This document shows, one piece after another, positions 56,522 through 64,000 of a DNA stretch of 64,000 nucleotides (its first letter is position 1; each line of letters starts with the position of its first letter). The notes beneath the pieces were generated by a model. That model was not told where the DNA came from, did not search any database, and was given only the letters and a program-made list of their open reading frames with translations. Source of the DNA: Kappaphycus alvarezii (taxonomy: Eukaryota > Rhodophyta > Florideophyceae > Gigartinales > Solieriaceae); the NCBI GenBank assembly GCA_002205965.3, contig NADL03000655.1, positions 310,001-374,000 of the forward strand. Reading direction: 5' to 3'. The position numbers were made by a program, and so were the translations under genes.

Positions 56522-57409
56522 CTAACCGCCCGACCCAGTACAACCATCACCCCCATGCTCACCCTCCATCCACTCCCTCATACGCTCAAACACCGCAAAG
56601 AAGAGCCCCGACCCCACCGCCTCCTTCCCCACCTTCCAAACGCCGCCCTTCAACAACGCCTCCCCCCCACCTCTCCCCACGGCACCCCATCCACCCCCCA
56701 CAAGCACCCGCGTAGCCACCATATCCATCGGGGCCGCCACTCCACCCGCCACCCCACCAGCCACCATTCCCAGCGCCACCAAATCCAGCCCTGTCAACCG
56801 ACCCCTCACCCTCAGCCACCGTCGCTTTGCCCACTCATACACCCCAAACTCCAGCACCTCGAATGGCATATCGCGCAACAGCCCCACAAACGTCCCACGC
56901 CACAACTCGCGCCACCCCACACGAGCCCACCCCGTGCGCCCCAGCACCCGCACACGCTCCCGTGTCACCTCGAACGGCGTTGTCACCACCCCACTCGCCA
57001 CACATGCAATCCCTGCCGACACCATTGCCACAAACTCCGGTCCCTTCCCACCACCACCCCCACCCCGCTCTTGCTGCAGATGTTTCACAGACGTGGAAAA
57101 CACGCCGGTAAACACGGCGGCATCCAGCGCATGACCCACCAACGCAGGCAACGCACCTGCGAAAAGTGCGCGGTAAGGATGGGGATGGGTGTGAGATACT
57201 TGCAAACGAGCTTTGAGGGTGTCGAGGGGGTATACGCACAGGGCGACGATGGATTCGGCGACGGCGCCGGAAAGAGCGGAACGAAGTGTGGGGAGGGGGG
57301 AAGGGGAACTGGAGGGGGGGGAGAAATACGCCGCCGGGGCGGGGGTGGCAGGGGTGGCGCAGGGCAATCGTGGCTTGCAGGGGACGCCCCGGACGGTGGA
57401 CGTGGGGCG
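56522..57409 (-). CDS. Mitochondrial carrier family protein (SAM-carrier-like)
   Basis: The frame has the threefold carrier signature: PLDTLK-A-R at residues 47-54, PFEVTRER at 131-138 and PMDMVATR at 213-220 (numbered from 57367), each at the end of an odd-numbered helix, about 83 residues apart, and Gly-rich loops after each. The third repeat has Ala in place of the usual Lys. PLDTLKARLQ and the overall pattern resemble S-adenosylmethionine carriers; mitoferrin-like carriers are an alternative. It would exchange a solute across the mitochondrial or plastid inner membrane. There is no in-frame ATG before the first motif: the frame is open back to 57438 with TACTAAC at 57448-57454 and CCCACAG ending at 57410 on the coding strand, so this is probably exon 2 after an intron. 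Confidence 0.8.
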   Translation of the reverse strand, partial: RPTSTVRGVPCKPRLPCATPATPAPAAYFSPPSSSPSPLPTLRSALSGAVAESIVALCVYPLDTLKARLQVSHTHPHPYRALFAGALPALVGHALDAAVFTGVFSTSVKHLQQERGGGGGGKGPEFVAMVSAGIACVASGVVTTPFEVTRERVRVLGRTGWARVGWRELWRGTFVGLLRDMPFEVLEFGVYEWAKRRWLRVRGRLTGLDLVALGMVAGGVAGGVAAPMDMVATRVLVGGGWGAVGRGGGEALLKGGVWKVGKEAVGSGLFFAVFERMREWMEGEHGGDGCTGSGG

Positions 57410-57456
57410 CTGTGGGGAGGGATGTATGGTGGCGGAGGGCAGTGAGGGTTAGTATT
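57410..57456 (-). other. Predicted intron 3' end (branch point and acceptor) of carrier gene
   Basis: The coding strand reads TACTAAC, about 35 C/T/A-rich bases, then CCCACAG directly before the carrier coding exon. TACTAAC is the consensus branch site of yeast-like introns and the spacing to the acceptor is normal. The donor and first exon upstream (57.5-57.8 kb) were not identified; the Ser/Thr-rich minus frame 57455-57775 has no carrier-like features. Confidence 0.5.
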
Positions 57457-57835
57457 AACTATTAGGGCATGGCGGGTGATGAGGGCAGCGGGGTGGAGTG
57501 CACGGCGCGGGCTGGCGGATTAGGCGGACTAGGAGGGGTTTAGTGATCTGAAATTTAATAAAGTTTTTGGGTGGGTCAAATGGATCTGTGCGCTGATCGG
57601 TTCGAGGCGTTTTGCTCAACGGGGTTTTGGGTGTGCGGACCGCGTTGCTTCGGGATTTTGACGCTTTCGACGTATCGCAGATCTGAGAGGACAGCAAGCC
57701 GTCGTTCATTTTGAAATTGCATGGCCATGGACCAATATTGCGCGTTGAGTTGGTCAGAACAACACTGAATGGCACTGTATTCCATTGTCATCACTGTAAA
57801 GGGGATTCGAAATCGTCAAAATTCTCTACACATTA

Positions 57836-57881
57836 GAGCATCCCCACCAGTTGCAGCAAATGATCAAATTATCTTTTCTTG
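57836..57881 (+). repeat. Harbinger left terminal inverted repeat
   Basis: GAGCATCCCCACCAGTTGCA and the following bases pair with 60608-60652 on the other strand, about 80 percent by eye. Confidence 0.85.
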
Positions 57882-58180
57882 CTGAGTTTTAATGGTTTGA
57901 TCAAGCTTGCAGACTTCCCAGCGGTAAAACTAAAAAAGCAAATTTTTACAATGAGCTAAAAGCAGGTGCTATATTTCACAAATACAGCCCCCAAAAATAG
58001 CTCTTTGATCAACTCTAGAAACCAGTTGGCGCAATACTATTGGATGAATGCACTTCACAATTCACTTCCCGCCAATTCTTTTCTCTTGCCTCGCACAAGT
58101 CTGCGGGGCAATCTCTTCGACATTCATCTCTCCGTTGAAGCCGAACTCTTTCTACCCCTTCGCACATTGCACACCCGGCC

Positions 58181-59056
58181 ATGTCCAGCTCTACGCAGGC
58201 GCAGCAGCCTCAATAGAGGGCTCCGATGCGTTCCAGAGGAACTAACTATTCGTCCTTGGAGGACTGTGCGCTCGCAACAGCTTGGCTCAAAGCGTCAGAG
58301 GATCCAATTCTTGGATCAGAGCAAAAGTCTTTGATGTTTTCACAAAAATCTTCGAGCTTTACGGGCAGTTGAAACCCCAAACAGCTGAGGAGAGAACTAT
58401 AGAATCCCTCAAGAGCCGCTGCAAACTCATCAACAAGGAGAGCGTAAAATTCACGGGCTGCGTTCAAAAAATCCGACGATCCAAGCCAACCGGCGTGAAT
58501 GATGAAGACATTTATCGAATGGCAACAACCTTGTACAATGGGTGAATATTAATTCCGCAGCTGAAAACTGTGGAAAGCCTTTCAAATTCTTTGCAGCATG
58601 GAAGCTATTGCGTAACCATCAAAAGTTCATGGTGGTTATTCAAACGACACACCGAAGTCCTCTATGGACGACTATACGCCAGACGAGGATGATGCTGCTG
58701 TTGTGATCAGTGATGAAGGCGAACGGTTGGCAAAAACGTCTGAAAAACGCTCCGATGGTCGCCGTAAGGGACGGCGTAAGGCGAAGGAAGCGCTTGCAAG
58801 AGCAATTTCAGCTGTGAAGAAACTCAAGCTGGCCCAAGTTGCTGTTGACGTGCAGAAAGAACGCAACGAAGCTCTGGATCGCCACAATGAAATTTTACTC
58901 TTCTCCAACGCGCCAGCCGAATGTGATACTGCCGAAACGGTTGAGTTTTTCAACCTTCTCCGCGCGGAAGCCCTTCGCAAGGCACGCACACGAGCGTCGT
59001 CAAATATTATTCCTCTAAAACCTTATGGTTCGTCTTCTCCCGATGCGCCGTTGTGA
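58181..59056 (+). pseudogene. Harbinger accessory protein: Myb/SANT-like plus NAM-associated region
   Basis: ATG 58181 (MSSSTQAQQPQ, then a TAG at codon 12), then TNYSSLEDCALATAWLKASE and, in the next frame, KVFDVFTKIFELYGQLKP, SLKSRCKLINKESVKFTGCV and GVNDEDIYRMATTLY. This is the trihelix/SANT domain of plant PIF-type accessory proteins. A further change gives GKPFKFFAAWKLLRNHQKFM and then the long frame 58664-59056 with the basic block GRRKGRRKAKEALARA (NAM-associated region). In known elements this partner binds the transposon ends and brings in the transposase. Three breaks make it non-functional. Confidence 0.7.
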
Positions 59057-59109
59057 TGCCATACAGGATGATTAACTTTATGTAGCAGAGGTGACCTCCT
59101 AAATCGAGG

Positions 59110-60423
59110 CTACAATAAAGAAGCGCCTTTTTCTTCCCACAAGTGGTCCATTACTAACTTCCGAGTATTGTAATACTCCGTCGCATTCATTGTAAACGAT
59201 GTCACATTGCACAAGGAAGCAAGCGAGCCAGGCGGTACTACTGTATTTTCGTCCATCGATTCCAAAGATCCCCACATTGGCATTGCTTCGTCTCCAATAG
59301 TAACGTCTTCCGCAAGTTCTTGTTCGTCAAACGATCTCCCAGAGTCAACTTCCCTTTCCTCCACGCCAATATTGTGAAGTATAATGACACACTTCATTAT
59401 TTTGTGCATCAGCGATTTGGACCAGAACCTTCCTGGACGAGAAATAATATGCCGCTTTCCTTTTAGTACTCCGAAAGCTCTTTCTACGTCTTTGCGGACA
59501 CCCTCTTGGCCTTTTGAGAGCATTTTCTCCTTTGCGGTGAGCGGTTCTAAGATCATATGCAAGAAGCACGGCCACATGGGGTAAATTCCATCAACCATCC
59601 AGTATGGGACATTTCTCCTCTGTCCACAGATATTATATTCTATAGGAGGCGGATATGACCCATTGGCAATGTTAGACAACAAGGGAGAACAGTCCAATAC
59701 ATTGATGTCATTACAAGAGCCAGGCATGCCGAAAAAGACGTGCTAGATCCATAATGAGTCATCCGCAATAGCTTCTAAGGTAATTGTTGGAACAACTTCC
59801 TTTCCCTCGAACTGCCCATGCCAAGCGGTCGGGCAGTTCTTCCAAACCCATTTGCAGCAGTCCAGGCTGCCAAGCATCCCTGGGAATCCCCGCTTCTCGA
59901 AACGGCGCAGTATCCTTTTTAAATCTTCTTCTGTTGGAGAGCGCAGATATTCATCAGCAAAGTTATCTACGACAACTGTAACAAACTCTTGAAGACATTG
60001 GTCAGTTGTTGAGGATCCGATGCGCAGGTACTCATCAACAGAGTCTGATGCACAACCGTAAGCAAGATAACGCATTGCTGCGGTTGCTTTTTGCAACCCT
60101 GTCAGACCAAGTTTTCCAGTACAGTCCCGTCGCTGTGTGAAATAACGATATGTCTTCAGAACGTCGTATATTCGGAAAAAGGATCTTCTTGAGATGCGAA
60201 AGCGGCGTTTAAACAGTGCTTCGTTGTATACGGGTTCTGAGCTGAAGTAATCTTCGAATAGACGCTGTGCGCCTTGCAGGCGGTTGCGATCAATATTGGC
60301 TGCTCTGCCGGGTCTTGATCCACCTCTTTGTGGTTCCTCATCGTCGCTGTCGGAAGACAGCAACTCATTTAAAGTAGTGAAGAGACTATCGGACGTCAAC
60401 TCCTCGAGAATGTAAGCCTGCAT
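59110..60423 (-). pseudogene. PIF/Harbinger transposase, one nonsense codon
   Basis: 437 codons from ATG 60423 (MQAYILEELTSD) in one uninterrupted frame except a TAG at 59743-59745. Acidic N-terminus, then FKRRFRISRRSFFRIYDVL, AYGCASDSVDEYLRIG and the catalytic core: first Asp in GSLDCCKW, second in YWMVDGIYPMWP, Glu in DVERAFGVLKGK; C-terminal KCVIILHNIGVEE. The TAG sits in DSLWI-stop-HVFFG where relatives have WIWHxFFG, so it is a Trp codon changed by a single base. All catalytic residues remain. The frame ends 54 bp from the accessory gene's stop on the other strand. Confidence 0.9.
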
Positions 60424-60607
60424 GGCTTCCGATACAGACTGTTTCAAAGGAATTGGCGCCGTGCGGAGTTTTGGAGTTCAGCACCTGCCAAGTATAAGCC
60501 AAGTACGAGCAATGCGTCAATGGGTTTGGTTTGGCCGGTGGGGAAACACGGCTGTGAACAAAAAATCAAAAGGGCAAAATTTTACACTACCAATCAGAGC
60601 TCCCCAC

Positions 60608-60652
60608 GTTAGAAAGAAATTTGATCAATTGAGACCACTGGTGGGGATGCCC
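60608..60652 (-). repeat. Harbinger right terminal inverted repeat
   Basis: Inverted partner of 57836-57881, followed directly by the TTA target duplication. Confidence 0.85.
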
Positions 60653-60675
60653 TTAGAAAGCTTACGCCTCGTTGT
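60653..60675. other. Junction between two Harbinger-like elements
   Basis: About 20 bp containing the TTA target duplication of the first element and leading into the candidate left end of the second. Confidence 0.4.
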
Positions 60676-60989
60676 CGTGAGTCAGAATTCTGCCAAAATC
60701 TGTTACACGTGTGCTCGCTGTTTTGAACAAAATTTGACTCACGAATTTTGCATTGTCCATACGCAAAAAAGTATATTGTATTAGAATCTACCCCAGCTAC
60801 ACGATGAGACAAAAGGAAAACTCCTTTGGGCGTTGTAGCCAGAGGGCTGCGCAAACCGCCGTTGCTTTGGCTTGCATCGCGAAGCGCTACAGCCAACGGC
60901 TTAGAAAAAGTTCTGCATTCTCTTCTAGCACTAGCCTCTCTGTAGTAGCTGCAATATACGCAGAAAACCAACAGGAAGTACATTTTTAA

Positions 60990-61963
60990 CGGACAGGGCT
61001 AACCGAGTCGCTACGACGGACTTCCCTTTTAACCTCAATCGCTTTCGCGATAGGGAGGCGCTAACTTTGTTCCGATTTCGAATTGAAGAAATAAGCATTC
61101 TTGTTCCCGTTTTCAGCTGGCCGTCAACACAAACCAATACTCACCGTAACAGGTATGATGTATCCTCTATTCTGGTAACCTGCGTTGTTCTCCGCAGAAT
61201 GGTCGTGCCGGACAGGTGGGAAGACATATCCTACTTGTTCGGGAAATACCCTTTTTAGTTGTCAGAAATATTTTAGGAGGACATTGACAAATTTGTAGCT
61301 ACAAGAGGTCATCTACTGTTGAATCCTGTTCCGCAATCGTACATGCAAGATAGGGCTGCGGTGTGTAGTAAAGCCATCAAGGACAAGGGTGTGGCGTTGG
61401 GTAACTGCATTGGATTTGTAGTTGGAACTGTTGTTGGTGTGGCTCGACCTACGGGACACATGCAACAGATGGTTGTGGCACATGGGCCGGTTGAAGGGCG
61501 TAGACATGACTGATATCTTTACTACTGTAGCGGTATAAAGTAAAACGTAACGGAGATACTAGTTATCGATAGTGTGCAGTACGTGGTGTATGGGGCCTCG
61601 GGCTACAATTGGAGATACTTCATGGAAGTACCGCTTCAATGTAGCAAATTGAACGCGAACCAAAAAGCTTTCAACAAGTCGATGTCTAAGGTTCGTATCA
61701 CGGTGTGATGGATTTTCAAGGAAATCAGGATGTATTTTCCCCTCTTCGAAAACAAACGCAAGCTAAAAATTTGGGAATCACCAGTCTGGTTAATGTACTT
61801 AGGGACGATGAAAATGTGCAATATGCGTAATTGCATATATACGAACCAGGTATCTACATACTTTGGGGTGCGGTCACCAACATTCGCGGAATACATCTCC
61901 AGCAGGACTGCGGATATTCCTGAGGAGTTAGGAACAAAGTATATTTCGCCGCTCGTAACCTAG
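60990..61963 (+). pseudogene. Harbinger-like DDE transposase, catalytic residues lost
   Basis: Pieces in order: DFPFNLNRFRDREALTLFRF (from about 61015), RIEEISILVPVFSWP, LRRMVVPDRWEDISYLFGKY, GHLLLNPVPQSYMQD, AIKDKGVALGNCIGFVVGTV (relatives have GFIDGTV, so the first Asp is Val), ARPTGHMQQMV, GPVEGRRHD, VVYGASGYNW (relatives have YGDPAY), FNKSMSKVRITV then TGA where Glu of VEW belongs, and finally NCIYTNQVSTYFGVRSPTFA, closing at 61963. All three catalytic positions are altered, so it is firmly dead. The family call rests on the order of these blocks. Confidence 0.65.
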
Positions 61964-62044
61964 AGGAGGTAAAAAGATCCACAGCCTTTCTCATGCAGGA
62001 TAAGAGTACTTCGCTCCTCAATGAGCCTGGTAACGATAAAAGCT

Positions 62045-62839
62045 TTACTTTCGCTTGTCCTTCAACATGTCTATCATGAGCTTGAACTTGTCTAGTTCAA
62101 GTCTGTTCGCTTGTTCCTGCTCGATGCACCTCTCTTCTCCGTCTTTCTGCCGCTCGCTTATCTCAACATAATGCTTGTGTTTGTCAAATTGCAGCGCTTC
62201 CTCAATCCAATTGCACACGGGCCTCATCTGCATCTTTCAGTTTCTCCGCAAACATTGCTAAACTAGACGTCACATCTACCCTCTCGACTGTTCTACGTCT
62301 CTGCCTCTTCCTAGCGCTTTCTTATCCTTGTCCCTCACTTCCGCCTTGCTCCTCTACACCGCTTTCTTCGTGCGAAATGCGCTGCGCCTTCCGTAGTAGC
62401 GCCAAATCAACCACTCTCTTCCCCATTGATTCTTTTTCCTCCTCTTTCCTCACCATTTAGTTCTTCGCGGATTGTTTCTTGTCCACAAACGATTACCTCC
62501 CTTCCCGCATCTGCGATAAAGCCTGGTAAAGCTCCCTCATTTCTCCCCAGACACACCAGAAATCCCACCATTCCTCACATCGTCGCTGTCGAAGTCTTCT
62601 TAAAGTCGCTTTTACCCGTCCTGTCCGGACTTAAAAGTGACTTTTTGGGTCATGTGTAGGTTTTGGTTAACCTTGGCAGCTGCTTTCTCAAATTTCTGAC
62701 GAACGGTACCATACTGCGCGACATGAGCGCGCAACGCGCTTACTTCTCGGACAATGATGAGATCCTCCGACGGCAAAAACTTACCTCTCTTTTTCGCGGC
62801 ACAATCTGCTGCTGTTCCGTATGAAATCACTTCCGCCAT
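62045..62839 (-). pseudogene. Trihelix/SANT-like partner gene of second Harbinger element
   Basis: ATG 62839 (MAEVISYGTAADCAAKKRGK), then LPSEDLIIVREVSALRAHVA and FEKAAAKVNQN, then FKSGQDG-stop-KRL, where relatives have WKSVQDRYKRL. The frame is interrupted between 62612 and 62233 but ends in the expected coiled tail (RLELDKFKLMIDMLKDKRK, stop at 62045). Similar proteins with a trihelix head and a LELDKFxLM tail occur beside transposase genes in oomycetes and algae (recollection, not checked). It is 80 bp from the transposase end, tail to tail. Confidence 0.5.
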
Positions 62840-63090
62840 GTTGAGAAAGAAAACAGTAGGTCAATGATGGTGTTAAGGTGTAAGAATGTTGTCGCGGTGT
62901 ATGTGTGCTCTGATACGGGTTTTGGGAACTCATTTGGCGCCAATTATTAAACATTTTCCCTCAAATAACACAGAAATACCGAGAAAAATGTGCATTTTAC
63001 AGCTCTTTTGCTCCTGAAATTTTTGCATTATCGGACAACACTGAAAGCTCTGTAATTTTTTTCCAATATTTCACTCAAATCTGGCTCACG

Positions 63091-63633
63091 AAATCAGCGC
63101 TAAGCTCCCTTTTATGTGCGACGGAAATGAAACATTCAGTGGAAAGGGCAGGATTTGGCGTGTTTGTGTTGGAATGCTGGGTGAAGTACTGTACGTACAA
63201 CTGAAGTTAAGTGTACAGTACTGTGAAAATCAATCAATGTCCTCTGATAGCACCTACAGTGCTGTGAACTGTAATGAAAATCGTCAAATTATCTCGCTGT
63301 AATTTATTGCGAGATCGCTCTCCACACAGCCGGTGGTTATCCGCTGGCCTGGTAGCTCCACATTTATATGCTCTGCACCTGCTGTTCAAAGCTATGGTAA
63401 GGAAGGATAGTGAACTGGGTAAATGGCATGCCAAGCTTTACTTTCTCAGTACCAATGCAGGCGGTCGGCCTCAACCCTATCCTATAGCCACCTCTCAACA
63501 GACCTACAGTCATAGAGAACTCCTCGCCATCCGCAAGATTGTGCTCGCTCGTAAGATTCTCTCGCGATACTGAAGAGTTCACTAATAATCCGGATTAGAG
63601 CTCTACATAACGTGAAGGAAGGTAGGATACAAT
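63091..63633. other. Spacer with CTGTAC motif
   Basis: TACTGTACGTACAACTG at 63186-63202 and GTGTACAGTACTGTG at 63211-63225 are motif clusters about 420 bp before the last gene. A plus frame 63274-63573 (99 codons) has no recognisable domain. Confidence 0.35.
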
Positions 63634-64000
63634 ATGTCTGGAAATCGTCAAACTATCTTGCAGATGCGAGCCAAGTATGATTGTCTACTCAAAAGCGTTG
63701 TAAAAATCAACCCAAGTGATGAGATCTCCAGGGAGATTATTCATATTTCAAAATATGTTCCTGAAATATTTTCCTCTCTCTGGGGATATTTTGACGTCGC
63801 AATATGGACAAGAGGAGATAACAGAGATGATACAATCTATGTTTCCATCGCCAAGTGATGTGTTTAATGAATCTTTTTTCCGAAAATATTTATTCCCGGT
63901 GGCTACCCTTCATGATGTTTCTTTTCTTTACGGTTCAACTGCAGCTCCAGATGAATTATTTGATCACCTTGGCCTATCTGATGCCGAAAAGCCAAATAAA
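63634..64000 (+). CDS. Partial unrecognised gene running off right end
   Basis: ATG 63634 (MSGNRQTILQMRAKYDCLLK) opens a 74-codon frame. Near 63810 the signal passes to the next frame (QEEITEMIQSMFPSPSDVFN...LFPVATLHDVSFLYGSTAAP...DELFDHLGLSDAEK) and is still open at the window end. The change could be an indel or a short intron. I do not recognise the protein; it is mixed helical and acidic, and neither upstream element obviously includes it. Confidence 0.4.

Larger units (their letters stand above)
57836..60652. mobile_element. PIF/Harbinger DNA transposon, complete with ends
   Basis: 2817 bp. Terminal inverted repeats start GAGCATCCCCACCAGT at 57836 and, on the other strand, GGGCATCCCCACCAGT at 60652, with further matching to TGATCAAATT (about 45 bp in all). 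Both ends are flanked by TTA (57833-57835 and 60653-60655), the 3 bp target duplication typical of this superfamily. Inside are a SANT-type accessory gene (plus) and the transposase (minus), arranged tail to tail. Confidence 0.92.
60676..63090. mobile_element. Second Harbinger-like element (ISL2EU-like organisation), dead
   Basis: A decayed DDE transposase (plus) faces a small DNA-binding-protein gene (minus). Candidate ends: CGTGAGTCAGAATTC at 60676 and, on the other strand, CGTGAGCCAGATTTG at 63090, matching at most positions over 15 bp. A second copy of TGACTCACG lies at 60733 in inverted orientation, so the left boundary is not certain. No clear target duplication was found. Confidence 0.5.

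Noticed and set aside
56555-57445. 296-codon His/Pro-rich plus-strand ORF
   Set aside because: Exact shadow of the mitochondrial carrier on the opposite strand.
14647-59745. UAG read as tryptophan by the organism
   Set aside because: Host genes such as PRA1 and the carrier use TGG for Trp and have no internal TAG. The TAG changes are confined to mobile elements that also carry frameshifts, so mutation is the simpler explanation.

Overview
The window reads as nuclear DNA of a eukaryotic alga, most likely a florideophyte red alga of the Chondrus type (inference). The pointers are a plant/algal bifunctional nuclease with a UVR tail, mostly intronless host genes with C/T-rich leaders, and long stretches of broken transposable elements (TEs). 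No rRNA, convincing tRNA or CRISPR was seen. At most six host genes stand out: PRA1 family protein (24.5 kb), bifunctional nuclease (31.0-32.1 kb, frameshifted), small Tim chaperone (33.0 kb), an unrecognised helical protein (50.7-52.2 kb, frameshifted), mitochondrial carrier (56.5-57.4 kb), and an unrecognised gene running off the right end (63.6 kb). Almost everything else is mobile DNA in various states of decay.

Layout. 0.5-4.6 kb: Mutator-like (MULE) relic with FLYWCH-like, DDE and SWIM modules. 5.4-18.4 kb: an old Ty1/copia element whose 3' LTR is split by a younger Ty3/gypsy element (12.56-18.10 kb, minus strand). The copia element has a primer-binding site complementary to the anticodon arm of initiator Met-tRNA and a decayed antisense gene between pol and the 3' LTR. 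18.6-23.5 kb and 26-29.5 kb: non-LTR retrotransposons with a single reading frame and a C-terminal CCHC plus restriction-like endonuclease (R2/NeSL/CRE-like organisation), partly arranged head to head. 33.7-41.1 kb: a long decayed unknown gene convergent with a Crypton-like tyrosine recombinase that carries a GCR1_C-like DNA-binding domain, with two short tandem arrays nearby. 42.7-44.5 kb: a Tc1/mariner element with about 200 bp terminal repeats, nested in a palindromic MITE. 44.7-56.3 kb: many fragments of the same non-LTR family around the 50.7 kb host gene. 57.8-60.7 kb: a PIF/Harbinger element with both ends, target duplication, transposase and SANT-type partner. 60.7-63.1 kb: a second, dead Harbinger-like element with a convergent partner gene.

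Three themes cut across the region. (1) Two-gene DNA transposons have tail-to-tail genes. (2) Four unrelated elements carry a TAG stop exactly where a conserved tryptophan (TGG) is expected, which equals CpA to TpA on the other strand and hints at a RIP-like or methylation-driven mutation process. (3) A CTGTAC/GTACAG palindromic motif recurs upstream of host genes and also forms a hairpin in the gypsy LTR.
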